Notes: generated by a model not told the origin, from the letters alone. Shown: positions 25,402-34,837, counted from the first letter of the stretch. The stretch is DNA of 64,000 nucleotides from Petrachloros mirabilis ULC683 (GCF_009939295.1 NZ_WVIC01000014.1:1-64000), one strand, 5' to 3'. Numbers and translations: made by a program.

Positions 25402-26154
25402 TCAATTCTGGTTAAAAATATTTTGAATACGGGCTTGAATGTCTGTAGCGGCCTTATAAGGATCGGCTGCCTGTTTAATGGGTCTTCCTACGACAATATA
25501 ATCTGCCCCTTTCTGAAAGGCTTCTTCTACATCAACGGTGCGCTTTTGGTCGTCCACATTGGCCAGGGGACGAATGCCAGGGGTGATGATTAAAAACTGA
25601 TCGCCAAGATGTGCTCTCAGGGGTTCCGCTTCCAGGCCAGAGGAGATCACTCCATCACACCCCAGTTCAATGGCTCGCCTAGCCCGTGACAAGACCAATT
25701 GCTGCACATCACACTGAAAGCCTAAGTCGTTTAAGTCTTGCTGATCGAGGCTGGTCAGGGCTGTCACTGCCAGAATTTTCAGATTCCCTTTCTCTGCCAC
25801 TGCTGCCTTCAGAATGGCATCATTGCCGTGCACCGTGGCAAAAGTCACGCCCTTGTGCTGGAGTTGGCGCACCGCAGACCCTACGGTTTGGGGCACATCA
25901 AAAAACTTTAGGTCCACAAAGACTTGCTTCCCTTGCTCTAGTAGCCAGTTCACCAGCTCAAAATAGCTCCCGGCCATGAACAGCTCTAGGCCCACCTTAT
26001 AAAAGCTGACGGCATCACCCAACTGTTGCACCATCGCCTTGGCTTTTTCTGGACTTTCAAAGTCAAGGGCAAAGATGAGCCGAGTACGTACATCTATATT
26101 TTGGGTCGTTCGAGGCAAGGATGCAAACATGGGCAATATGGGGCGATGCGCCAC
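25402..26154 (-). CDS. pyrF: Orotidine 5'-phosphate decarboxylase
   Basis: A 250-residue OMP decarboxylase making UMP. The TIM barrel carries RLIFALDFESPEKA, the catalytic KFFD/DLK tetrad in FVDLKFFDVPQTVG, and the phosphate-binding ITPGIRP and YIVVGRPI. The N-terminal 20 residues are poorly conserved, so the start may be MFASL at 26127. Convergent with purQ, 27 bases apart. Confidence 0.93.
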   Translation of the reverse strand: MAHRPILPMFASLPRTTQNIDVRTRLIFALDFESPEKAKAMVQQLGDAVSFYKVGLELFMAGSYFELVNWLLEQGKQVFVDLKFFDVPQTVGSAVRQLQHKGVTFATVHGNDAILKAAVAEKGNLKILAVTALTSLDQQDLNDLGFQCDVQQLVLSRARRAIELGCDGVISSGLEAEPLRAHLGDQFLIITPGIRPLANVDDQKRTVDVEEAFQKGADYIVVGRPIKQAADPYKAATDIQARIQNIFNQN

Positions 26155-26184
26155 TCTAAACGCTACAAAACACTATGCTCAAGC

Positions 26185-27327
26185 TTAGCGTAGTAAAACC
26201 TTGGGACGAGTTGCGACCTGGGCATAGAACTTTTCTAGGCTGTCAATGTTGCGATCGAGGCTATAGCGCTCGATCACCCGCGATCGCGCCTTTCGACCTA
26301 GAGCATCAATCATTTCCGGTTGCTGAGCGAGTACAGGCAGCAGCGTTTGGATCTCACTTTTGGCTCGCTGCGGATTCAGGACAATGCCAGCCCCCCCTTC
26401 CAAAACCTCGCCATCGGCTCCCGCATCTGTTGCCAGACAGGCAAGACCACACCCCATAGCCTCCAATAACGAGAGTGACAACCCCTCTACAAAAGAGGGC
26501 AACACAAACACATCCGCTCCCCGCAGGATCTCAATCCGGCGCTGCTCATCTGCGATCGCACCCATCCAGAGAATATTATGTTCAGGGCCATAGGCAGGCA
26601 TCAACGACGTAATCAAAGCACCATCACCGACAATCACCAACTTACAATCATTCGGTAAATTCGCCAGTCGCCAAGCCTTCAGTAACGACTCCACATTTTT
26701 CTCAATGGAGATGCGGCCCTGGTAGACAAAAATCTGCTGGGCTTTGAGTTCATGTTTGAAACTAGAGATTCCCGGCGAATACTTCTGGGTATCTACCCCA
26801 TTGGGAATCACCACCAATTGGGTGTCAGGCACCCCTAAGCGCGATAACAACTCTTTCTGAACCTGAGAAAAGACGATGACCGCATCATAATTGGCCAGAA
26901 AAGGCGCATAAAGCTGATACATAAAATGCTGCGTCCCCGAAGTCAGATTGCGGTGCTTATGACTGAAAGGGGGATGGAACGTCGCCACCAAGGGAACTGC
27001 CAAGGCCTCACAGATCTCGGGCAACACAAAATCTAACGGAGACAGGGTTAAAGACGCATGCACCAAGTCTGGCTTGAGGGATCCGAGTGCCGCCGCCAAA
27101 ACCTTACTAGAGCGCGGAGATGGAATGGTATAAACCTGTGACTTATAGAGAAACGGCAGAGAAACTTCCTGTAGGTCTGTGATCTGGGCTCCATCACCCG
27201 GTTCATCTTGAGCAAAATGCAAAAAACTAACTCGATAGCCGCCCTCTAACAGGGCATTGGTAATTTCACGACTGTAAGTCACATTTCCGCAAGGCGGCGA
27301 TTTTTTCCCAATCCAGGCAATGTGCAT
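26185..27327 (-). CDS. GT4 family glycosyltransferase
   Basis: A 380-residue GT-B fold transferase. MHIAWIGKKSPPCGNVTYSREITNALLEGGY is the acceptor-side start and DAVIVFSQVQKELLSRLG and VIPNGVDTQKYSPG mark the linker. VYQGRISIEKNVESLLKAW and VLPSFVEGLSLSLLEAMGCG provide the nucleotide-sugar site with the E-x7-E pattern. The sugar and acceptor are unknown; envelope or exopolysaccharide synthesis is likely. The upstream gap holds a MITE-like element. Confidence 0.85.
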   Translation of the reverse strand: MHIAWIGKKSPPCGNVTYSREITNALLEGGYRVSFLHFAQDEPGDGAQITDLQEVSLPFLYKSQVYTIPSPRSSKVLAAALGSLKPDLVHASLTLSPLDFVLPEICEALAVPLVATFHPPFSHKHRNLTSGTQHFMYQLYAPFLANYDAVIVFSQVQKELLSRLGVPDTQLVVIPNGVDTQKYSPGISSFKHELKAQQIFVYQGRISIEKNVESLLKAWRLANLPNDCKLVIVGDGALITSLMPAYGPEHNILWMGAIADEQRRIEILRGADVFVLPSFVEGLSLSLLEAMGCGLACLATDAGADGEVLEGGAGIVLNPQRAKSEIQTLLPVLAQQPEMIDALGRKARSRVIERYSLDRNIDSLEKFYAQVATRPKVLLR

Positions 27328-27509
27328 CTAGTCTCTGCCCAATAACTTACTCAAGGCTGCAATGAGCCGCTTGAACCTCTATCCCACCCAAAATCATGCT
27401 GCTCAGTCTAAACCCCATGGGACAGCTCTTCATAGGCTGGATGAATTATGACATCTCTTGAGGGGGAAAAATGGGGAACCTCAGAGATCCTCACAAATAT
27501 CCAAAACCC

Positions 27510-27686
27510 CTGATTGACTGACAAAAGTTGTACGCCCTCACCCCCAACCCCTCTCCCAAGGGGCTTCGGTGTAAACACAAGTCTGAGAAAAACGATTTCA
27601 CCCTGCATTCGCCCCCTACATCCCCCATTCTGGGGGACTGTGAGATAGTCAGAACCCCCCAAATTGAAGTTTTGTCAGTCAACCAG
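27510..27686. mobile_element. MITE-like element, CTGGTTGACTGAC family, copy 2 (composite)
   Basis: A 177-bp unit with ends CTGATTGACTGACAAAAGTT (27510) and a right end whose complement is CTGGTTGACTGACAAAACTT (ending 27686). It is flanked by a perfect 9-bp repeat CCAAAACCC (27501-27509 and 27687-27695). Inside lie a CCCTCACCCCCAACCCCTCT block and a fragment of the CTACGGTG family (TTCGGTGTAAACACAAGTC plus the shared core, about 27567-27665). It is thus a composite. The remaining gap to 27722 holds nothing else recognised. Confidence 0.75.
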
Positions 27687-27722
27687 CCAAAACCCTGGGG
27701 CATTGCTTAGATTTAACCGACC

Positions 27723-29264
27723 CTAATGGGAGTCTACATCTGCTGTAAACCAGGACAGGACTCCGCCCAATATAACGAGAATAGCTAAGGACAAAAAGAC
27801 GGTCTGAAGCCCCAGCCAAGTTTCGGCTAATCCTGCCAGGGCTAAGGGCAAGCTCAGGGCAATATTGACCGCATTATTTTGGAGTCCAAAGACCTTACCC
27901 CGCATTTCTTCAGGGGTCTTTTCTTGAATCGTCGTTTGCATGGGTACCCCAGCCAACGAGGCAAAGAATCCCAGACCCACTAACAAGATCAGAGCCGTTA
28001 CCAAATGATGGGTGGCGCAGGAGATTCCCCCCAACATCACTGCCATGCCAATGGAGCCATAAAGGCTGAGGCGACGGCGGACAAACTGCTGACCGATCTG
28101 CCCCAAAAAGGCCACACCAATGGCCATACCCACACCACCCGCAGCCAGCAAAAATCCAAATTGGGATGCTTTCAGCGTAGGCAACACTTCAGCGAGGCGC
28201 ACCACTAACACGGCCAAAGCCGCGATGATTGAAAATAAAATCACCAACTGAATCAGGGCACCGCGCACCTGGGGCTGCTGCTTGAGATAGCTCACCCCTT
28301 CGCGAATATCGCGCCAAACATGTTGGGTACTGGGGGTATGGTGCTTTTGAGATTCCCCGGTCACGATTAAACACAACAGTCCCCCTGCGATCGCATAGCT
28401 GCCGCCCACAGCCACCGCCTGACCCCACTCAGGATGTTGACTCCAGTGAGCCATCATCTGATTGGCCACCGATAGCAGCGGTTCCCCAGCCGCAAAGCCG
28501 AGAATAACCGCCAACATCATCGTCAAGGTATAGAGTGAATTGGCACTGAGTAAATGCTGCCGCTCCACAATCAGGGGAATCACCGATTGCTCAGCCGGGG
28601 CAAAAAATTGAGTCAGAGTTGAAACCCCAAAAGTGACCCCCAGCAGCATCCAAAACCCTAGAGGAATCTGTAAAAATGTGCCCCATCCCTGAGCCAACCA
28701 CAGCAGCAGGGGTACAGCCATCACCAGCCCCCCCCGCAGAAAATTGGTCAAGACCAAAAGCTGTTTCTTCGACCTGCGATCGACAAAGACCCCCGCCACA
28801 GACCCAAATAACACAGCCGGAACCGTAAATGCGATCATCACCGAAGAGACCCACCCGCTCACCGTCTGCCCAACCGTTTGAAACTCACTGGTAATCAGGG
28901 CAATCATCAGCACCAGATAAATTTTGTCGGCCACCTGAGAAAATAACTGCCCCAACCACAGCAGCAGAAAGTTCCGGTTTCGCAGCACCGGGCCAAACCC
29001 TGTTTCTGGGGTACTCTCTGGGGTACTCTCTGGGTCAGCTTCAGCAATGGCCTCTGACGCTGATGGCAAGGGCTCTGGTGGCAGATCTGCCGTCCTTAAC
29101 TCCGCCGTCTGCGGAGAAACCGCCGCCCCATTGTCTGGAGCGAGGGACGACCCCATGGGCCAAGCGTCTCTGGGGGTGGTGTGAGATCGGGGGGAGGAAC
29201 CTACTCGCGGCTTGGGGGCAGGGGTCTCGGAGTTGGGTTCAGCCCTATCGTGCAGTCGAGTCAT
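27723..29264 (-). CDS. MFS transporter
   Basis: About 513 residues: a Pro/Ser/Glu-rich cytoplasmic tail of roughly 100 residues (containing a PESTPESTPE repeat) followed by 12 predicted membrane helices. NRNFLLLWLGQLFSQVADKIY and FGSVAGVFVDRRSKKQLL (the MFS loop 2-3 motif) place it in the drug/macrolide-efflux-like MFS group. Start at ATG 29264, which overlaps the recO stop as ATGA and gives translational coupling. The substrate is unknown. Confidence 0.82.
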   Translation of the reverse strand: MTRLHDRAEPNSETPAPKPRVGSSPRSHTTPRDAWPMGSSLAPDNGAAVSPQTAELRTADLPPEPLPSASEAIAEADPESTPESTPETGFGPVLRNRNFLLLWLGQLFSQVADKIYLVLMIALITSEFQTVGQTVSGWVSSVMIAFTVPAVLFGSVAGVFVDRRSKKQLLVLTNFLRGGLVMAVPLLLWLAQGWGTFLQIPLGFWMLLGVTFGVSTLTQFFAPAEQSVIPLIVERQHLLSANSLYTLTMMLAVILGFAAGEPLLSVANQMMAHWSQHPEWGQAVAVGGSYAIAGGLLCLIVTGESQKHHTPSTQHVWRDIREGVSYLKQQPQVRGALIQLVILFSIIAALAVLVVRLAEVLPTLKASQFGFLLAAGGVGMAIGVAFLGQIGQQFVRRRLSLYGSIGMAVMLGGISCATHHLVTALILLVGLGFFASLAGVPMQTTIQEKTPEEMRGKVFGLQNNAVNIALSLPLALAGLAETWLGLQTVFLSLAILVILGGVLSWFTADVDSH

Positions 29265-30163
29265 GGGTTTACAGAGATAACAGCAGCGTCGGTTGGAAAA
29301 CAAGTTTCAATTAAGGCTGCAGAGCGGATGGGACGCTCCAGGTAATATTCCAAATATTGCCGTAAGGCTCGCTCTACGCTAAGCCACACGGTCAAGGGAA
29401 CGGTCTGCAACATCTTCTCAAACAGGAGCGCATCTTCCAGAAGCACGAAGGCATCCTCGGTGGCCACGGCTGCTGCAAACGCTTGTAAAAGATGTAACCC
29501 TGCCTCCCCTAGAACTACCCCATCCCGGTGGCGACGGGGCAGGCCAGCAAAAGGGGCTGAGGGCTCGGCCAGCCGGAACGGTCTACCCACACAGCCCACT
29601 AGCGGCTCTAGCAGGACTGTGCCACCTGCTCGGGGACTCAGAGCCACCGGGGAATAGGAACCTGGCTCCGTGGGTAGAGGCACTTGTGTATCGCAGCAGG
29701 CTTGCACTTGGGGGGCAATGCCTGCCCAAGTCAGCAGGTGCAGCAGGCTATGGATGAGCAGTGCTGGCACGGCTTGAAGGCTCACCTGCTCTAGTTGCGC
29801 CAACTGCTGACAGAGCAGTTCAAAGAGATCGCCTTGGGGTTGATCTCCTAGGGCTTGATAGAGGACTACTTCGGCGAGATATTGTCCAACCGTGAGTTTA
29901 GCTAGGGTTTGGCTCAGCTTGGGATAGGAAGTCAGGGTTTCTGCCTGGGTGATGCGATCTAGGGATCGGCCTTTGGCCAGCACCAGCTCGTTGACCACAA
30001 ATAAAGCGGTGCGTCCCCCCAATTTTGACTTGGGTTTGCGCGCACCGGGGGCAACCACACGAATCAGGCCCCTCTCTGGGGTTAATAGGGTAATGAGCCG
30101 ATCAGTTTCACCAAGCGGCATACTTTTGAGATTAATGCCAGTTGCTTTGTAGTTTCGACTCAT
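29261..30163 (-). CDS. recO: DNA repair protein RecO
   Basis: A 300-residue RecO, which loads RecA on SSB-coated DNA with RecR in recombinational repair. The N-terminal OB fold is seen in [50 protein letters not shown]. The central helical part is [28 protein letters not shown] single Cys pair region ([11 protein letters not shown]) is reduced compared with zinc-binding RecO. It overlaps deoC upstream and the MFS gene downstream by 4 bases each, so the three form one operon. Confidence 0.92.
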   Translation of the reverse strand: MSRNYKATGINLKSMPLGETDRLITLLTPERGLIRVVAPGARKPKSKLGGRTALFVVNELVLAKGRSLDRITQAETLTSYPKLSQTLAKLTVGQYLAEVVLYQALGDQPQGDLFELLCQQLAQLEQVSLQAVPALLIHSLLHLLTWAGIAPQVQACCDTQVPLPTEPGSYSPVALSPRAGGTVLLEPLVGCVGRPFRLAEPSAPFAGLPRRHRDGVVLGEAGLHLLQAFAAAVATEDAFVLLEDALLFEKMLQTVPLTVWLSVERALRQYLEYYLERPIRSAALIETCFPTDAAVISVNP

Positions 30164-30879
30164 GCTAATTGGGAGGGAGCATCCACAAAGGGGGCAGAAG
30201 CAATAGGCTGCTCTTTCAGCCTATCGCGCTGGTGCAGCAACTGAACACCATAGGAAGTTCCCAGTCGCGTGGCTCCAGCGGCAATTAAGGCTAGGGCTTG
30301 CTCTGGTGTCCGAATTCCCCCAGAGGCTTTGACGCCGATGCGATCGCGCCCCACCTGGCACAGCAGTTTGACATCGGCAACGGTAGCTCCCCCATGCCAG
30401 CCGGTGCTGGTTTTGAGATACTGAACACCAGCATCCAAGCAAATTTCTGCGGCCAGTTTCTTTTCAGCATCTGTCAGCAAACTGGTCTCTAAAATCGCTT
30501 TCACCGTCTGCCCTGTAGCCGCACAAATATCGGCAATTTCGCGATGAACCGCTTCGGTTTGACCCGCTTTGAGCCAACCCAGGTTAATCACGACATCCAG
30601 TTCTGCCGCCCCAGCCTCTACGGCGTCTTCCGCTTCAAAGCGTTTGACGGCTGATGTGGTTGCCCCCGTGGGAAACCCAATTACGGTACACACTTTGGGG
30701 TCTTTGTGATGTAATAAGCCCACAGCCTGACGCACATGGGTCGGGTATACACATACCACTGGAAACCGGAGTCGATCGGCCTGGTCACACAGTTGCTCAA
30801 TGGCCTCTGGGGAAGCCAAAGGGTTCAGCAGCGTGTGTTCAATATATTCAGCTAAGTTGATCTCTGCGTAGGCATCCAC
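30160..30879 (-). CDS. deoC: Deoxyribose-phosphate aldolase
   Basis: A 239-residue class I aldolase splitting 2-deoxyribose 5-phosphate to glyceraldehyde 3-phosphate and acetaldehyde. VCVYPTHV and [12 protein letters not shown] are the N-terminal strands, [12 protein letters not shown] holds the Asp of the proton relay, [14 protein letters not shown] carries the Schiff-base Lys, and [14 protein letters not shown] the second Lys. First gene of the deoC-recO-MFS operon. Confidence 0.94.
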   Translation of the reverse strand: MDAYAEINLAEYIEHTLLNPLASPEAIEQLCDQADRLRFPVVCVYPTHVRQAVGLLHHKDPKVCTVIGFPTGATTSAVKRFEAEDAVEAGAAELDVVINLGWLKAGQTEAVHREIADICAATGQTVKAILETSLLTDAEKKLAAEICLDAGVQYLKTSTGWHGGATVADVKLLCQVGRDRIGVKASGGIRTPEQALALIAAGATRLGTSYGVQLLHQRDRLKEQPIASAPFVDAPSQLA

Positions 30880-31106
30880 ACGAAACCCTCAAAAGGCTAG
30901 CGCAACTCACGGGAGCAGCATGCAGCTAAGTTGCTTTGCCACTGAAGGTCAATTTTGAACCGACGATGGCTGCGAATTTAGGGGCACTCAAGTCTAGGAA
31001 CATTGCTCATGACCACCGCACTAAGACTCTCTTGCTTTACTGTACCAGGTGTGACCTCCTTGGCGATGCTGACTCAGCAGTTGAGGGGTGCCCGTTGGAG
31101 AGTCCG

Positions 31107-31272
31107 CTATCCCTGTCGGAAGTAGCACGACAGGTGGGGGGGAGCGATCGCACCTTTCAGCGGAGGTTTAAAGTGCTTTTCAACGCATCGGTTATGGGGT
31201 ATTGAACTGAGTAGCGGTTAGTTTGCTGTGGCGTTTAAGCAGCGGTTGGGCATTGCACCGAGCCAGTGTTGA
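31107..31272 (+). pseudogene. AraC-family regulator, C-terminal remnant
   Basis: LSLSEVARQVGGSDRTFQRRFKVLFNASVMGY (read in parts) is the first helix-turn-helix of an AraC regulator, ending in a TGA after GY. Fifteen bases on, in another frame, FAVAFKQRLGIAPSQC (31222-31269) is the family's C-terminal end. The about 30 residues between are deleted. No complete AraC gene exists here. Confidence 0.65.
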
Positions 31273-31325
31273 GCGGGCATAGAATAGTGAAATGACACAG
31301 CTCGCTGTTGTTTTAGGAGGTCGGA

Positions 31326-31874
31326 ATGGTTCTGACGGTGAAAGATCTAGAGCAGGTGCAGGCTAAACTGGGCGACGACTACCGGGTTGAACTGGTCGAT
31401 GGTGAGATTGTTGTCATGAGTCCGTCAGGCTATGAATCAGATGAAGTCGCGTTTGAGTTTGGTGCTCAACTTCGCAATTGGGCTAAACCTCGCCAGCTTG
31501 GACGGGTGACGGGTGCAGGGGCAGGGTTTATTTTGCCCAACTCCGATACTCGTGCGCCAGATGTGTCGTTTGTGCAGGCAGAGCGACTGCGGCGTAGCCC
31601 TCAGGGCTTTGCTGAGCTAGCACCGGATCTGATCGTAGAGGTAAAGTCGCCATCAGATAGCTTAGTTGGGCTGCGAACTAAGATCGAGCGGTTTTTGGAG
31701 CAGGGGACACAAATTGGGATTTTAATTCACCCGGAGCAGCGCTGGCTGGAAGTACGGAGATTAAACCAGGAGCCAATTCTGCTCAAGGATGGGGATAGAT
31801 TGACACTACCAGACTTGTTGCCAGGGTGGGAGTTGCTAGTGTCTGAGCTGTGGCCGCCCGTATTTGAGCCATAA
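31326..31874 (+). CDS. Uma2 family endonuclease (intact, divergent)
   Basis: A 182-residue Uma2 protein: YRVELVDGEIVVMSPSGYESDEVAFEFGAQLRNWA, RAPDVSFVQAERL, APDLIVEVKSPSDSLVGLRTKIERFLEQGTQIGILIHPE. The PDVSF / VEVKSPSD / K-x-E pattern gives the nuclease-like core. It has a strong Shine-Dalgarno (AGGAGG, six bases before ATG), unlike its neighbours. It is more divergent from the other Uma2 genes here. Confidence 0.85.
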   Translation: MVLTVKDLEQVQAKLGDDYRVELVDGEIVVMSPSGYESDEVAFEFGAQLRNWAKPRQLGRVTGAGAGFILPNSDTRAPDVSFVQAERLRRSPQGFAELAPDLIVEVKSPSDSLVGLRTKIERFLEQGTQIGILIHPEQRWLEVRRLNQEPILLKDGDRLTLPDLLPGWELLVSELWPPVFEP

Positions 31875-31909
31875 ATGGTGGACTTTAGGCAGCCCCTTGA
31901 TGGGGTGTC

Positions 31910-32087
31910 AGAGCTTGTTTGAGAAGTTGCTTAGACCTTGCACTTGGCTCCCTATCCCCCCTCGCGCAGCGTGCCCGCAGGGCGTAATTCTGGGGGGAAA
32001 TGATCAGAGTTTTTGGCTTTCTCCCCCCAATTTTGGGGGGTCGGGGGGGCTAATGCAGGGATGAATGAGGCTTTTCAGATGGCCTCT
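31910..32087. mobile_element. MITE-like element, AGAGGC/AGAGCTTG family (copy 1)
   Basis: A 178-bp unit with degenerate ends AGAGCTTGTTTGAGAAGTTGC (left) and, complemented, AGAGGCCATCTGAAAAGCC (right). The core palindrome is the shared C-run/G-run type. A short palindrome-rich insert (about 31962-31985, TCGCGCAGCGTGCCCGCAG) interrupts the left core arm at the same point as in the copy at 61340-61472. It begins 35 bp after the Uma2 stop. The following gap to 32385 is the leader of the microprotein gene; nothing else is recognised. Confidence 0.6.
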
Positions 32088-32385
32088 CAAGGTTTTTGGG
32101 CTGATCGGGGACGGTTTTCAGATCACTGTGCCCATGGACTGGCACAGTAAGTTGCTCGGTTGCACCAGCTTAAAAATGCTACTCTATAGCGGGAACTGCG
32201 CAATTTTACAGACGTCTTTCATCTTGAAGGATCAAATCATCGCTAAATTTCCGTAAATTCCCGAGCGTGATTTCTGAACCCAAGTGTCAATATTAAAAGT
32301 GTCAACCCTCACAGACCTAAATTTACCCACTGGGTTGATCTAGGTGTTCCCCCTAGCTATCCCAGGGGACATGGAGTACAGATTC

Positions 32386-32490
32386 ATGTTTGAAGCTTTT
32401 GCTATTCAGGTTCTTAGTTTTTGGCTAGCCTCTTGTGTCTTAGGCTGCTTTTTTGCTTTAGAAATGCAGCAAGAAGATCAAGACTTCTAA
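32386..32490 (+). CDS. Single-span membrane microprotein (34 aa), unknown
   Basis: ATG 32386 with GGAG nine bases upstream opens a 34-codon frame: MFEAFAIQVLSFWLASC, then VLGCFFALEMQQEDQDF. One hydrophobic helix (about residues 5-25) is followed by an acidic tail. Size and shape resemble small subunits of photosynthetic or respiratory complexes, but I do not recognise it as a known Psa, Psb, Pet or Ndh protein. An in-frame ATG at 32371 would add five residues. It stands alone behind a long leader that ends in a CCCCTAGC...AGGGG hairpin. Confidence 0.5.
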   Translation: MFEAFAIQVLSFWLASCVLGCFFALEMQQEDQDF

Positions 32491-32700
32491 GTCTCCTCAA
32501 AAACTCTGAGTTCTACTATCTAATCATAAAGTGCTGACATTGATCCCTGACAAAAAAGACAGGCGTTGGCATTGTTCCCAAGGCATATTTCGCCAAATCT
32601 TAAAATTTTTCTCTACTTATATTTGAGCAATCATAGTTTCTGGCCAGGGTTTACCCTGACCCCAGGTGATTGCTGTTGTCATGACCCGAGAGGAACCGTG

Positions 32701-32976
32701 ATGCATGTTCTCAAATCGCAAACCCACACACTCCTCCAGCGGCTTTTTGCTCACATTCGCATTGAAACCCCGGAGGCGGCTCACCGAATTTGCCGCTTGA
32801 TCCCGGCGCAGTGTCCGTTTGAGCGAGATATTGTGGTCTTTGGTCAAACGGTTGCTCATATCCCCCCCCTCTGCAAGCTGAACCCGATCTACGAAGAACT
32901 GATGACCCTGCGCTTTCGAGCCCTTTGTTTCCTGGCAGATTGCTGCGGTGAAGACATCAGTCCTTACTGTCGCTGA
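32701..32976 (+). CDS. Mo-dependent nitrogenase C-terminal-domain protein
   Basis: A 91-residue protein: LLQRLFAHIRIETPEAAHRICRLIPAQCPFERDIVVFGQTVAHIPPLCKLNPIYEELMTLRFRALCFLADCCGED (read in parts). This is the small domain named Mo-nitro_C in cyanobacteria, conserved cysteines in PAQCPF, PPLCKLN, RALCFLAD and a terminal YC. Despite its name the function is unknown and no nif gene is nearby. ATG 32701 has AGAGGAA upstream; the longer frame from 32566 is not family-like. Confidence 0.8.
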   Translation: MHVLKSQTHTLLQRLFAHIRIETPEAAHRICRLIPAQCPFERDIVVFGQTVAHIPPLCKLNPIYEELMTLRFRALCFLADCCGEDISPYCR

Positions 32977-32997
32977 GTTGCTGAAGACACAAGGGCG

Positions 32998-34593
32998 CTA
33001 ATGCAAGGCTCCCCCTAGAAGCAGTAGACCCACAAAGGAGCCTGCATTCCACAGGCTGTGGAGAATGATCACGGCAATCAAGCTGCGCGATCGCAGGTAA
33101 ACCAGTCCCAAGATGATCCCCAGCACTGTTAAAGGTAGGACATCGGATAAATTAAGGTGTGCGATCGCAAACATGACCGCACTGACCCCAACTGCCTTCC
33201 AAACTGGCAGATATCGCGTCAGCGAGGTCAGCAAAAAGCCCCGAAACAAGATTTCTTCAAAGAAGGGAGCCAACCCCGCCACCATCAAAAACAGCACCCC
33301 AATCGTCAAACCCCCCTGATTCTGCAAAATAATTTCCAGCAGTGGGTTACCCCCCCCTTGGTTTTGCAGCAATCGCTGGTTCAACAGCGACACCAAGGTC
33401 ACCAAGGGAAGTGCCACCCAATAGCTCCCCAACCCCCAAAGCACAGACTTCACCGAAACCCGAAACGGCAGCCATCCCAGCGGCTGGGCAACAAAAGCGC
33501 GCAACACCAGATAGAGAATGGCAAAGCCCACCCCCATCAGCGTCAGATAACTCCAGAGCGCTGTATAGGCTTGCATTTGGGCATCAAAGGTACGGGGATT
33601 GAGTCCCAATCCTTGAATGACCAGGGGAACCCCCAAAAAGCTCACGCCAAAAAAGCCCGTAAACCAAAGCACCATCACCTGCCAAATCGTCTCCGGGGGC
33701 CAGAGCACTGAATTTACCAAGCTAGAGGTCTCGATCCCCAGAACAGGCTGCACCGCTCGACTCAGCCCCCCGCTCTCCTGTCCCTTCGCCGCATCCGAGA
33801 GCCTTAAGACATCCTCATCACTAGCCCTTCGATATCGCTGCCAGAAAAATCGCCCGATCCCAATCACGAGCAGGACAATGCCCACCCCCAGACCCACGAC
33901 ATTCAAAGCACTGACCAGCAGTAAGCGAATAAATGCCTGCCGTGCTCTGATTTGCTCCGTAGCATGTAGACGCACCCATTCACTTTGGCGTTGTTGAAGA
34001 TCATAGAGCTGCTGTAAAGCTCGGTATCTAAACCAACCGGAGAGGTGGGTCTGTAACTGCTGTTGAGCATCCGGCAACAACCGGGGGGGATCACTCCAAA
34101 GACCCACCAAAACCCGAGCCGTAACTTCAGATTGATTTTCCGTCTCAGTTGCCAAGGATGGGATCACCTGGTTCCAGGTTTGGAGCGCCTGACTGGGTTG
34201 CTGGTTTGCTGCATATAACAGTCCGAGCCGCAAATCCAACTCATTCACCAAGGGAGAAGGCATTCCTGCCAGGTCTGATCCAGAGCTTTGGGGAACCGAC
34301 GAAACAGCATCCTGCTGTCGTTCCCAATCTCGCTGTGCCGCCTTGCGAACCTGGCGATAATTCTGAATCGCATTGTCAAAGGGATCTCCATCGATCAACG
34401 CCTGCCGCCAGGGATTAGGGTCATCCCCCACTCCATCTCCTTGCCATTCAGCCGCGTAGAGCAGTAAATCAGTTTGGTATAAACTTAACTGGCTTTGGGT
34501 TTGGGGTTTATTCCAACTGGCCAATAAGGTGCTGGTCATCACAATGACCACCCACACCGTGAGGATGCCTAAAATAAGTCGCTTGAGGGTCAT
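32998..34593 (-). CDS. CPBP-family intramembrane metalloprotease
   Basis: About 531 residues. An N-terminal membrane anchor (LILGILTVWVVIVMTSTLLASW), a roughly 200-residue soluble helical domain with TPR-like composition, then a C-terminal CPBP/Abi domain with several membrane helices. Its active-site motifs are FFEEILFRGFLLTSL (EExxxR), AHLNLSD and HSLWNAGSFVG. The CPBP domain is related to Rce1 prenyl-protein proteases. The substrate is unknown. Start at 34593 is favoured over 34677 because it begins right before the anchor. Confidence 0.82.
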   Translation of the reverse strand: MTLKRLILGILTVWVVIVMTSTLLASWNKPQTQSQLSLYQTDLLLYAAEWQGDGVGDDPNPWRQALIDGDPFDNAIQNYRQVRKAAQRDWERQQDAVSSVPQSSGSDLAGMPSPLVNELDLRLGLLYAANQQPSQALQTWNQVIPSLATETENQSEVTARVLVGLWSDPPRLLPDAQQQLQTHLSGWFRYRALQQLYDLQQRQSEWVRLHATEQIRARQAFIRLLLVSALNVVGLGVGIVLLVIGIGRFFWQRYRRASDEDVLRLSDAAKGQESGGLSRAVQPVLGIETSSLVNSVLWPPETIWQVMVLWFTGFFGVSFLGVPLVIQGLGLNPRTFDAQMQAYTALWSYLTLMGVGFAILYLVLRAFVAQPLGWLPFRVSVKSVLWGLGSYWVALPLVTLVSLLNQRLLQNQGGGNPLLEIILQNQGGLTIGVLFLMVAGLAPFFEEILFRGFLLTSLTRYLPVWKAVGVSAVMFAIAHLNLSDVLPLTVLGIILGLVYLRSRSLIAVIILHSLWNAGSFVGLLLLGGALH

Positions 34594-34837
34594 GCACCGA
34601 GTCCTAAGGAACAGCATCTTGATCCCCGAGGGTAAGGCCACACTCAGCCTGGGGATGCAGTCAAATCTATCCCTCAAGATAAGCTGAGTCGTCCCCTGAA
34701 GCGCATCTTCATGACGATTTTCTCCGAAGCGCTCAGTAATCTGTCAACTTTGTCTTGAAGGATGGCTTAGTATTCAGAAGTTGATGGGGGTTAAATTTTG
34801 AGGGTCTGCGACCCCACAAAATTTTTCTGGCGGAACA

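Noticed and set aside
32701-32976. Nitrogenase subunit gene
   Set aside because: Only the small C-terminal domain is present, as a stand-alone protein; it is no evidence of nitrogen fixation.
33157-33711. 184-codon frame on the plus strand
   Set aside because: Gln/Pro/His-rich shadow antisense to the CPBP protease gene.
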